This document shows, in pieces, positions 19,740-27,517 of a stretch of DNA of 64,000 nucleotides. Source of the DNA: Microseira wollei NIES-4236. GTDB taxonomy: Bacteria; Cyanobacteriota; Cyanobacteriia; Cyanobacteriales; Aerosakkonemataceae. Each line of letters begins with the position of its first letter. The first letter of the stretch is position 1. The notes beneath the pieces are model-generated. The model worked only from the letters and a program-made list of their open reading frames with translations. It did not search any database and was not told where the DNA came from. The position numbers and the translations under genes are program-made. Location of the stretch: assembly GCF_020521235.1 (NCBI RefSeq), contig NZ_BLAY01000024.1, positions 1 to 64,000 on the forward strand. Direction: 5' to 3'.

Positions 19740-20282
19740 ATGACAAATGCAGATTATTCCGTTGTTATTCCAATCTATAACGAGGAAGAAACGATTCGGG
19801 AGTTATGGAAACAACTGTCTAAGGTTTTCAAACAACTCGATGGCGATAGCGAGGTGATTTTTATCAACGATGGCAGTTATATTAGCGGTTTAAGATCCTA
19901 TGCAGGATTTAAACAAACAGGTATTGTGGTAGAACGCGGCCCGCGATATAAAGGTGAGCCAAGGGTGACGGTACTCAAGCTGTTTAAACTGGCGTTTGAT
20001 GGCATATTTTCCTTTTCTACAATTCCTTGGAAAATTTCTACTTTCTTGGGATTTGTATTGGCGATCGCTTCCTTTATCATCGGCCTGATTGGACTGGATT
20101 ACAAGTTAATTTTGGGTCAAGAGTTTTTAGAGTGGAATCAAGGATTGACGATCGCTTTGTTTCTCGGCGGCATTCAACTCATTTCTTTGGGCATTATTGG
20201 AGAATACATCGGGCGGATATATGATGAGGTGAAGCAGCGCCCTTACTATATAATTAGAGAGCCAATTGGATTTGAAGAGTAA
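19740..20282 (+). pseudogene. Internally deleted GT2 (DPM1/GtrB-like)
   Basis: 180 residues against about 310-320 for the polyprenyl-phosphate glycosyltransferase family. The N-terminal strand and nucleotide site are intact (VVIPIYNEEETI, VIFINDGS). The sequence then jumps directly into the late region (YISGLRSYAGFKQTGIVVERGPRYKGEP, begins near 19876) and the two C-terminal membrane helices. The part expected to carry the DxD metal site and acceptor region, about 130 residues, is missing with the frame kept. The product would lack catalysis but keep a membrane anchor. It has a GGAG site before ATG 19740. It overlaps or abuts the next membrane protein. Most likely a decaying gene; a residual scaffold role cannot be excluded. 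Confidence 0.8.
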
Positions 20283-20295
20283 ATTAAGAAATAGC

Positions 20296-22059
20296 ATGAA
20301 TGTCAGCAAATTTAATGTTAAAGAAGTCGGGGAAAAACTGGCTTTTTTACTAGCAATTATTCCGGCAATTTTGACGGGAATCCTCATCGTCAAGTACGGT
20401 GTCAACGTTTTGTTTTGGGATCAGTGGCCTTTGGCCTCGATATTTGAGAAAATTTATGCGGGCAATCTGACGTTTCAAGACTTGATTTCCCAGCACAACG
20501 AAAGCCGGAAATTCTTTCCGCGGCTGCTGTTTATAGGGATGGCATACCTAACGGGGTGGGATGTGAGATATGAGATGTTAGTTATCTTTATTTTGGCTTG
20601 CCTAGTCTCGTTTAATATTTACCGTTTAAGCTTACTCACAGTTGGGGGTAGCAGGGTAAAATTGCTTTTGCTAGCATGTTTGTCAAATCTGTTAATATTT
20701 TCACCGATTCAGTGGGAAAATTGGCTGTGGGGTATACAAGTAGTCGTATTCGTTCCCATTGCCTGTCTCACAACCTGTATATTAGTGGCCTACTCTAATT
20801 TATCCTTAAGAATTAAGATTTTAATCGGCATTGTTCTAGCAACAATTTCAACTTTTTCTTATGCCAATGGCTTGCTATGCTGGGTATTGGTTTTTCCAGC
20901 AATTGCTTTGGCTAAACCAAAGGCGTCCCAAGAATTGCTGAAGCAAAAATGGTTAATCGTAGCCTGGTTAGTTGGATTTATATCCAATGTTGTTCTGTAC
21001 TTTTATGATTACAAAAAACCTCCCTATCACCCCAGCTTTAGCGAAGGGTTGCTGCACCCAATTAAAGCGGTAAATTACTTTTTAGCATTTTTGGGAGCGC
21101 CCTTGGCTCAAAATAAATTAACCGTCGCCACAATTGTCGGGGCAATTTTAATAGTGACTTTTATCGGATTGGTTCTGTACCTGCTAAAATTTTGGCATCA
21201 AAACAACTTACTACATCGCACGACAGGGTGGTTAATTATCGCTGGGTATACCCTGATAAGTGCAGCGATTACAACTTCAGGAAGAGTTGGGTTTGGGGTC
21301 AAACAGTCCCTGTCTTCTAGATACGCAACTTTTGCGGTATATTTAGCAATTACTCTGATTTATCTGGTGGCAATAATTCTGGAAGATGCCGAAATTAGAA
21401 AAATTATATCGCGGCGAAATTTAGCATTAAACCGAATTTTATCATCGGTGCTAACAATCCTGATATTCTTGCATGTAATAACAGCGGGGTATGGGATTAA
21501 AAAGATGCAAGAGCTCCAGGTAAGCCATTATAAAGGAAAAGCTTGTTTGCTGTTGATAAACCTTGTCAAAGATGATGATTGCCTGAAGCGAATTTGGGCA
21601 GATACCAACGATACAAAAACCAAAGTAAACGTTTTGAATAACATGGGATTTTTCAAGCCAAAATTGTTGAAAAGTAATAAAATTGAAAAGAGCGAGGGGA
21701 ACCAAGTATCTGGGTTGGATTATGGATGGTTAGATCGAATAGATCGAGTCGGTAAAGATAAGTATAGGGTGAGGGGATGGGCAGTTTTACCGGAAAAAGA
21801 AAGGCCAGCTGATGGCGTGGTTCTGAGTTATAAAAATAAGAATGGCGAATCAATTGCGTTTGCCGTAGCTTCCACGGACATAAAAAGAACAGATGTGGCA
21901 AAAAGTTTAAAGAATAACGCCTACAAGTATTCGGGCTGGGAAAAATTTATCGCCTTGGATAAAATGCCGAAATCAGCAGAGAAAATCAAGGCTTGGGCTT
22001 TCGATGCCGAGACGGGGAAAGCTTTTGAGTTGAATGGCTCTCGCAGCATAGCAAAATAA
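20296..22059 (+). CDS. Polytopic membrane protein with C-terminal GW/R-DV/SGW module
   Basis: Not assigned to a named family. About 11 hydrophobic segments occupy residues 12-410, with FWDQWPLA after the first helix and ENWLWGIQ later, an arrangement reminiscent of GT-C glycosyltransferases but without a clear DxD. The soluble C-terminus (about 21715-22059) repeats the plan of the beta modules at 460-1090 and 4270-4570: RGWAVLP, KRTDVAKSL, YSGWEKF and KIKAWAFD. ATG 20296 is preferred over a TTG at 20266 that would overlap the upstream gene. Lying between a GT2 remnant and rfb genes, it could be the polyprenyl-sugar-dependent transferase partner of the deleted GT2; this is inference. Confidence 0.7.
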   Translation: MNVSKFNVKEVGEKLAFLLAIIPAILTGILIVKYGVNVLFWDQWPLASIFEKIYAGNLTFQDLISQHNESRKFFPRLLFIGMAYLTGWDVRYEMLVIFILACLVSFNIYRLSLLTVGGSRVKLLLLACLSNLLIFSPIQWENWLWGIQVVVFVPIACLTTCILVAYSNLSLRIKILIGIVLATISTFSYANGLLCWVLVFPAIALAKPKASQELLKQKWLIVAWLVGFISNVVLYFYDYKKPPYHPSFSEGLLHPIKAVNYFLAFLGAPLAQNKLTVATIVGAILIVTFIGLVLYLLKFWHQNNLLHRTTGWLIIAGYTLISAAITTSGRVGFGVKQSLSSRYATFAVYLAITLIYLVAIILEDAEIRKIISRRNLALNRILSSVLTILIFLHVITAGYGIKKMQELQVSHYKGKACLLLINLVKDDDCLKRIWADTNDTKTKVNVLNNMGFFKPKLLKSNKIEKSEGNQVSGLDYGWLDRIDRVGKDKYRVRGWAVLPEKERPADGVVLSYKNKNGESIAFAVASTDIKRTDVAKSLKNNAYKYSGWEKFIALDKMPKSAEKIKAWAFDAETGKAFELNGSRSIAK

Positions 22060-22102
22060 TATAGATTGGGATAGGATAGCCAAAGATAGGGGAGGATTGA
22101 AA

Positions 22103-22648
22103 GTGAACGTTGTCACGACAAAAATAAATGATGTTCTGCTAATAGAACCTAAAGTGTTTGGAGATAGTCGGGGCTTTTTTTACGAAAGCTACAACGAAAA
22201 AGCGTTTGCGGAAAAAACAGGCGCAACGGTCCGCTTCGTCCAAGATAACCACTCGCGATCGGCTAAAAATGTCCTGCGAGGTTTGCACTATCAAGTGCAA
22301 GAACCCCAAGGAAAGTTAGTACGGGTAGTTGTAGGAGAAGTGTTTGATGTAGCGGTGGATATTAGAAAAAGTTCGCCGACGTTTGGGCAATGGGTGGGTT
22401 ACCATTTGAGTGGGGAAAACAAACGGCAACTGTGGATTCCCGCCGGATTTGCCCACGGATTTTTGGTGGTTTCAGAAGTGGCGGAGGTGTTGTACAAAAC
22501 CGACAACTACTATGCACCACAGCACGAAAGGTGTATCCTGTGGAACGATCCGGATTTAGCGATAGATTGGCCTTTTGATCAATCTCCCATCTTATCCGCT
22601 AAAGACGAAGCGGGTAAATTGTTTAAGGAAGCAGAAGTGTTTGAATAA
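22103..22648 (+). CDS. rfbC: dTDP-4-dehydrorhamnose 3,5-epimerase
   Basis: Third step of dTDP-L-rhamnose synthesis, epimerising C3 and C5 of the 4-keto sugar. The family signature is complete: FGDSRGFFYESYN, NHSRSAKNVLRGLHYQ (catalytic His), KLVRVVVGEVFDVAVDIR, SPTFGQW, IPAGFAHGF, and a late Tyr in YKTDNYY. Length 181 residues is normal. GTG 22103 is preferred over the TTG at 22097, because GGAGGA (22091-22096) is 6 bp before the GTG but directly touches the TTG. rfbD and rfbA follow on the same strand. The rfbB dehydratase is not in this window. Confidence 0.95.
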   Translation: MNVVTTKINDVLLIEPKVFGDSRGFFYESYNEKAFAEKTGATVRFVQDNHSRSAKNVLRGLHYQVQEPQGKLVRVVVGEVFDVAVDIRKSSPTFGQWVGYHLSGENKRQLWIPAGFAHGFLVVSEVAEVLYKTDNYYAPQHERCILWNDPDLAIDWPFDQSPILSAKDEAGKLFKEAEVFE

Positions 22649-22696
22649 GTCAAGGGTCATGGTTAATTCAGCAAGTCCTGCCTGCTGAAACCACGA

Positions 22697-22721
22697 GCAA
22701 TTACCCATTAGCTATTAGCAA
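22697..22721. repeat. Heptamer-like array upstream of rfbD
   Basis: GCAATTACCCATTAGCTATTAG words end 5 bp before ATG 22726; no Shine-Dalgarno sequence is visible in between. Confidence 0.7.
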
Positions 22722-22725
22722 TACA

Positions 22726-23601
22726 ATGAAGCGAATTTTAGTTACTGGTATTAACGGTCAGCTAGGGCAAGAATTACAACAAACTCTAGCATCTTCTGCC
22801 GAAGTTATCGGTGTGGGACGAGAAAGGGTAGACTTTTCCCAACCTGAGAGTCTGCGTCAGATAATTGCAGAAGTGAAACCGGATGCGGTTATTAATGCAG
22901 CAGCTTACACGGCGGTGGATAAAGCGGAAAGCGAATTCGACTTGGCGATGGCGGTGAATGGGACGGCGCCCGGTATCCTCGCAGAAGAATGCCAAAAACT
23001 GAGGATTCGCCTGATTCACATTTCCACCGATTATGTGTTTGATGGCACTAAAAGCTATCCCTATCAAGATACCGATCCTACCAATCCGTTGAGTGCCTAT
23101 GGGAAATCTAAACTCGAAGGCGAATTGGCAATTGGCAAAAATTGCGAAGATCGCGTTATCCTCAGAACCGCTTGGGTTTATGGTGTGGGTGGCAAAGGTA
23201 ATTTTGTCAAAACGATGCTAAGGTTGGGAAGCGACAAGGAAGAAATTCGCGTCGTTGCCGATCAAATTGGCAGTCCGACTTGGACGGGTGATTTAGCCAA
23301 TGCCATTGCCAGTTTACTCGATCAAACCCCTCCCGGAACTTATCATTACACCAACAGCGGCGTCGCCAGCTGGTACGATTTTGCTGTGGCGATCTTTGAA
23401 GAAGCATCGCAACTTGGCTGGAATTTAAAAGTGCAACGGGTAGTTCCCATTACTACCCCCGAATATCCCACCCCGGCAAAAAGACCTGCCTATTCTGTCT
23501 TATCTTGTGCCAAAATAACAGCAGTTTTAGGAACTTATCCCCCGCACTGGCGTCAAGGACTGCGACAGATGCTAAGGGATTTTAGCCAATCTAAACTCTA
23601 A
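22726..23601 (+). CDS. rfbD: dTDP-4-dehydrorhamnose reductase
   Basis: Last step of dTDP-L-rhamnose synthesis, NAD(P)H-dependent reduction of the 4-keto group. Extended SDR fold of 291 residues: GINGQLGQEL near the N-terminus for the cofactor, INAAAYTAVDKAE, HISTDYVFDG (catalytic Thr/Asp region), and YGKSKLEGE with the Tyr-x3-Lys pair. The C-terminal sugar-binding part is normal (PTPAKRPAYSVL). Seven bases separate it from rfbA, so they are surely co-transcribed. Confidence 0.95.
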   Translation: MKRILVTGINGQLGQELQQTLASSAEVIGVGRERVDFSQPESLRQIIAEVKPDAVINAAAYTAVDKAESEFDLAMAVNGTAPGILAEECQKLRIRLIHISTDYVFDGTKSYPYQDTDPTNPLSAYGKSKLEGELAIGKNCEDRVILRTAWVYGVGGKGNFVKTMLRLGSDKEEIRVVADQIGSPTWTGDLANAIASLLDQTPPGTYHYTNSGVASWYDFAVAIFEEASQLGWNLKVQRVVPITTPEYPTPAKRPAYSVLSCAKITAVLGTYPPHWRQGLRQMLRDFSQSKL

Positions 23602-23608
23602 AATTGAC

Positions 23609-24685
23609 ATGAAAGCACTGATTCTATCCGGCGGTAAAGGTACGCGGTTGCGCCCTCTGACTTATACTGGGGCAAAACAATTAGTTCCCGTTGCCAATAA
23701 GCCGATTCTGTGGTATGGGATTGAAGGCATCGTCGCTGCTGGAATTACCGATATTGGGATTATTATCAGCCCTGAAACTGGCGAGGAAGTGAAAGCGAAA
23801 ACAGGTAATGGCGAACGCTTCGGTGCCAAAATTACTTATATCCTACAAGAGCAACCCGCTGGTTTAGCCCACGCCGTTAAAGTCGCCCAACCTTTTTTAG
23901 GGGATTCCCCATTTATTATGTATTTGGGCGATAACCTGATTCAAAGCGACTTGGGCTTATTTTTAGAGAAATTTAGCGCTGAAGCGGTAGATGCTTTAAT
24001 ATTGCTGCGACCAGTTGCCAATCCTACCGCGTTTGGCGTCGCAACGGTGGATGAAAACGGAAGAGTGTTGCAACTGATAGAAAAACCCAAAGTCCCCCCA
24101 TCGAATCTGGCGCTGGTGGGGATTTATTATTTTGCTAACACGATTCACAATGCGATCGCTAATATTCAACCCTCCCCCCGTGGCGAACTTGAAATTACTG
24201 ATGCGATTCAATACTTAATTGACCAACAAAAACGAGTCGAAGCTTGTCAATTAGAAGGTTGGTGGCTAGATACAGGTAAAAAAGATGACCTGCTAGAAGC
24301 CAATCGCATTATCTTAGACACCTGCTGTCTCACCTCCGATATCAAAGGTGAAGTAGACGAGAAAAGTCAAGTAATTGGACGAGTGCAAATTGGTTCGGGA
24401 ACTAAAATAATTAATTGCACGATTCGCGGCCCTGTCAATATCGGTAGCGACTGCCATATCGAAAACTGCTATATCGGCCCTTATAGTAGTATCGCCGCTC
24501 AAGTTAAACTGGTTGATGTTGACTTAGACCATAGCGTGATTTTACAAGGAGCTAAAGTTGTAGGGATTCATCAACGAATTGTCGATAGCGTGATTGGACA
24601 ACGCGCCCAGTTAACCGTTGCCCCACAGCGCCCGAAAGCATTGCGGTTTATGATAGGAGATGACAGCCAAATTGAGCTAGCGTGA
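23609..24685 (+). CDS. rfbA: Glucose-1-phosphate thymidylyltransferase, long form
   Basis: Activates glucose-1-phosphate with dTTP. The N-terminal nucleotidyltransferase has LSGGKGTRLRPLTYTGAKQL (residues 5-24), VPVANKPILWYGIE and MYLGDNL; the EKP motif is LQLIEKPKVPPS. At 358 residues it is the long StrD-like form, with a C-terminal left-handed beta helix of hexapeptides (VQIGSGTKI, VNIGSDCHI, IGPYSSI) rather than the short RmlA form. Its stop overlaps the start of the next glycosyltransferase (GTGA), linking nucleotide-sugar supply to use. Confidence 0.93.
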   Translation: MKALILSGGKGTRLRPLTYTGAKQLVPVANKPILWYGIEGIVAAGITDIGIIISPETGEEVKAKTGNGERFGAKITYILQEQPAGLAHAVKVAQPFLGDSPFIMYLGDNLIQSDLGLFLEKFSAEAVDALILLRPVANPTAFGVATVDENGRVLQLIEKPKVPPSNLALVGIYYFANTIHNAIANIQPSPRGELEITDAIQYLIDQQKRVEACQLEGWWLDTGKKDDLLEANRIILDTCCLTSDIKGEVDEKSQVIGRVQIGSGTKIINCTIRGPVNIGSDCHIENCYIGPYSSIAAQVKLVDVDLDHSVILQGAKVVGIHQRIVDSVIGQRAQLTVAPQRPKALRFMIGDDSQIELA

Positions 24686-25533
24686 TTTACTTTGTTACCG
24701 TTAACTATTACTCAACCGATGCCATCGCCCAATTAATCCAATCGATTCAATCGAACAATGGCGGCGACTATACATTTATTATAGTCAATAATTCCGCCGA
24801 TGATGCCGCCATTCATCATCTAAAAACCGACAAGATAATTATTATTGAATCGGGAGAAAATTTAGGTTTTGGTCGAGGCTGCAACAGGGGATTAAATTGG
24901 ATTTATGCCAAAGATCCGCAAGCAATCGTCTGGATAATCAATCCAGACGCTTACTTTATAGATAATGATATGAGGCGAGCAAAAAAATTTTTTTCAACTT
25001 ATCCAGACATATCAATTTTAGGGACAATAGTTGGCGAACCGACGGGGAAAATTTGGTTTAGTGGGGGTGAATTTATCCGAAAAAATGGCGAAATCATTGC
25101 TACAAAAACACCCATATCCTCACCAGAAAAACCCTACGCACATACACAATGGGTAACGGGATGCAGTCTGCTGATTAACCTCAAACAATTTAAGGAGTGT
25201 CCGCAATTTGACCCGGATTACTTTTTGTACTACGAAGACTGCGATTTTTGTCTGCGCTATGCCGAAGGGGGACATATTATAGCTATAACAGATAAAATTA
25301 AAGTGATGCACCAACCTTCTTCGATTACAAATAGAAACATCAACTTAAAAATCCAACATACCATTTATAGCTATTTATTGACCCTGGAAAAGCACGCCAG
25401 CCACTTAGTTTTATTGTACCGCCTTGTGAGAATTAGTTTATCGGCGCTGATTGCGCTACCCTTTCAGCGTAAAATAGCGACGAGTGAGATCAAAGGAGTT
25501 TTGAAATATTGCGAGAGAGCGATCAAAATATGA
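24682..25533 (+). CDS. Glycosyltransferase family 2, rhamnosyltransferase-like
   Basis: GT-A enzyme of 283 residues: FVTVNYYSTDAIAQLIQSI at the N-terminus, then FIIVNNSADD, GENLGFGRGCNRGL, and the metal-site region WIINPDAYF. FDPDYFLYYEDCDFCLR is typical of the rhamnosyltransferase subgroup. The GTG start overlaps the rfbA stop by 4 bp, making dTDP-L-rhamnose its likely donor (inference from context). No membrane segment is visible. Confidence 0.9.
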   Translation: MIYFVTVNYYSTDAIAQLIQSIQSNNGGDYTFIIVNNSADDAAIHHLKTDKIIIIESGENLGFGRGCNRGLNWIYAKDPQAIVWIINPDAYFIDNDMRRAKKFFSTYPDISILGTIVGEPTGKIWFSGGEFIRKNGEIIATKTPISSPEKPYAHTQWVTGCSLLINLKQFKECPQFDPDYFLYYEDCDFCLRYAEGGHIIAITDKIKVMHQPSSITNRNINLKIQHTIYSYLLTLEKHASHLVLLYRLVRISLSALIALPFQRKIATSEIKGVLKYCERAIKI

Positions 25534-25536
25534 CGC

Positions 25537-25564
25537 GGGGACACGGGGATGGGGAGACGCGGGG
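25537..25564 (+). other. G-quadruplex-type G-tract cluster
   Basis: Four runs of GGGG with spacers of 4, 2 and 6 bases (starts 25537, 25545, 25551, 25561), between one glycosyltransferase stop and the next start. It is also part of a GGGGA-rich dispersed sequence with a complementary TCCCCGTC at about 25582. Confidence 0.6.
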
Positions 25565-25607
25565 AATTTGTAGAAGGAATCTCCCCGTCAATCTCAACCA
25601 AATACTT

Positions 25608-26693
25608 ATGACCACACCCGATATAGGGGAATCCCTGTTAATAAATTTATCGTGCTTGACGGCTAAGCCTACGGGGTTAGCCACTTATGCTATGAATATA
25701 TTTCCAGAACTACAACAACTGAATCCAACTTTATTGGTTCCCCAATCTATCCCGCCTTATAAATGTTACCCCGTTCCGACCAACCTCAGTTCAGACCAAG
25801 GAACCAAAGGACATATCCGTCGTTTAGCTTGGACTCAGTTGCGACTACCTCAAATTTGTCATCAGCTGCGATCGCGTCTATTATTTTCCCCGATTCCAGA
25901 AGCACCTTTATTCTCTCGCTGTCGTTACGTAGTTACGGTTCACGACTTAATTCCCCTCCGCTTCCCGGTAAAATTTTCTCGTTTAACCGCCTACTTTCGC
26001 TACTACGTACCCAGGGTTTTAGAACAATCAGAACATATTATTTGCGATTCAGAATCAACCGCAAAAGATATTACTAATTTTTTCAATATACCTTATAATA
26101 AAATTACCCCTGTTTTACTCGCACACGACGCCAATAACTTTCGATTTTTAGATTTACCGACAAGCAATTATTTCCTTTATATAGGCAGACACGACCATTA
26201 TAAAAATTTGCAAAGACTAATTTTGGCATTTGCGGCTTTACCCAATTATAGGGAATACGAATTGTGGATTGCGGGGCCAAGCGATCGCCGTTATACTTCT
26301 ATTATAAAAGCATTTGTAGAAGAGAAAAAATTGACGAATGTAAAGTTTTTGGATTACGTGGCTTATAGGGAATTGCCGGTGTTGATAAATCGCGCGATCG
26401 CTTTAGTTTTTCCCAGTCTTTGGGAAGGATTTGGTTTGCCAGTTTTAGAAGCAATGGCTTGCGGTACTCCCGTGATTACTTCCAATCTTTCTTCATTACC
26501 AGAAGTTGCAGGAGATGCGGCGATTTTAATTAACCCTTATAACGTGGAAGAAATTACCGAAGCGATGCGGGTGGTGGTAGAAAATGGCAGTGTGCGAAAT
26601 AACTTGCGTCAAGCTGGAATTGCCAGATCTAAACAGTTTAGTTGGACAAAAACAGGACAGGCAACTGCTGCTGTATTACAGCGATATCTTTGA
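25608..26693 (+). CDS. Glycosyltransferase family 4
   Basis: Retaining GT-B enzyme, about 361 residues from ATG 25608. N-terminal acceptor domain includes [16 protein letters not shown] and [13 protein letters not shown]; donor domain has [51 protein letters not shown] (E-x7-E; spans 26409-26477) and [11 protein letters not shown]. The overall look is of mannosyltransferase-B-like GT4 enzymes. An upstream in-frame TTG (25509) would translate the G-rich repeat, so the internal ATG is preferred. It is the last gene of the rfb block. Confidence 0.88.
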   Translation: MTTPDIGESLLINLSCLTAKPTGLATYAMNIFPELQQLNPTLLVPQSIPPYKCYPVPTNLSSDQGTKGHIRRLAWTQLRLPQICHQLRSRLLFSPIPEAPLFSRCRYVVTVHDLIPLRFPVKFSRLTAYFRYYVPRVLEQSEHIICDSESTAKDITNFFNIPYNKITPVLLAHDANNFRFLDLPTSNYFLYIGRHDHYKNLQRLILAFAALPNYREYELWIAGPSDRRYTSIIKAFVEEKKLTNVKFLDYVAYRELPVLINRAIALVFPSLWEGFGLPVLEAMACGTPVITSNLSSLPEVAGDAAILINPYNVEEITEAMRVVVENGSVRNNLRQAGIARSKQFSWTKTGQATAAVLQRYL

Positions 26694-26699
26694 TTCTTG

Positions 26700-26931
26700 G
26701 TAGCCTACACCCTTAAGGGTGTGGCTACACAAGCAAAGCCTGCCTCCGCAGGCTGGAAAATTCTCAATTTTTTATCCGTAGCCTACACCCTCAAGGGTGT
26801 GGCTACACAAGCAAAGCAAGGCGTAGCAGGCTGGAAAATTCTCAATTTTTCATCCGTAGCCTACACCCTTAAGGGTGTCGCTACACAAGCAAAGCCTGCC
26901 TCCGCAGGCTGGAAAATTCTCAATTTTCTAT
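26700..26931. repeat. 78-bp tandem repeat, three units
   Basis: Units start at 26700, 26778 and 26856. Each contains a hairpin (GTAGCCTACACCCTTAAGGG with its complement) and the words CAAGCAAAGCCTGCC and GGAAAATTCTCAATTTT. The frame stays open because 78 is a multiple of three; I do not regard it as coding. Similar words occur at 41876-42000. Confidence 0.95.
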
Positions 26932-27127
26932 AAGTCCGCGCAGGCGGACTTTGTTTGTGTAGCCACAGGCTTCAGCCTGTCGGCGTCGGTCGGTCGGCGT
27001 CGGTCGGTTGGCGTCGGTCGGCGTCTGGTCAGCGTTCGATGTTGGGGAATAAAATCCGATCGAGATTTACCGGATTTAAAGAATAATTTATTGTATCGCT
27101 AATATTAACAGCACTCAGTAGATTTAC
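26932..27127. other. Repeat-rich leader before the caspase module
   Basis: Holds a GTCCGC..GCGGAC hairpin, then GGCGTCGGTCGGTC-type short repeats (about 26978-27030), then AT-rich sequence (TTATTGTATCGCTAATATT) where the promoter of the EACC1 gene may lie. Confidence 0.5.
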
Positions 27128-27508
27128 ATGGCAAGCACATCGAACGTTAAGATAACCATTTCCCTGCAAGATCCGAATTTAGACAACGATGAATTACAAG
27201 CAGAAGTAGAGAACTTACTACCCCAGATGAAAGAGGTGGATGGGGTCGAAGATGCAGATTTAGTACCAGTTGAAGAAGCCCCCAAAGGTTCAAAAGCTTT
27301 AGGAGGCTTTTTGTTAGGAATGTTACAAGCAGAGGTGAGTGTCGCCAATATCAAGGCTTTGTTTGGGTTTTTGGGCGATCGCTTAGGCGGTCAACCGATT
27401 AAAATAAGCGTTAAAGCACCTGATGGCAGAGAACTGAACGTTGAAGCCAGCAGCCAAGCAGAGTTTGACTACGCATATCAAAAAGCACAGGAATTTCTCA
27501 AAGGGTAG
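27128..27508 (+). CDS. EACC1-like effector-associated component
   Basis: A small cytosolic protein of 126 residues. It matches the pattern I know for effector-associated constant component 1 (EACC1): an initial strand VKITISLQD, an acidic helix DELQAEVENLLPQMKEV, a GSKALGGFLLGML segment, a helix with LFGFLGDRLGG, and a final strand pair IKISVKAPDGRELNVEA. In published comparative genomics EACC1 genes accompany caspases or trypsin-like proteases in bacterial conflict systems; the exact biochemical role is unknown. Only 9 bp separate it from the caspase gene, so the two are one transcriptional unit. Identification is by eye and should be treated as probable. Confidence 0.75.
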   Translation: MASTSNVKITISLQDPNLDNDELQAEVENLLPQMKEVDGVEDADLVPVEEAPKGSKALGGFLLGMLQAEVSVANIKALFGFLGDRLGGQPIKISVKAPDGRELNVEASSQAEFDYAYQKAQEFLKG

Positions 27509-27517
27509 ACTGGCAGC

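Noticed and set aside
26697-26933. 78-residue open frame of three repeated peptides
   Set aside because: It is the 78-bp repeat read in frame; unit length is a multiple of three, and the hairpin-rich repeat recurs in non-coding DNA.
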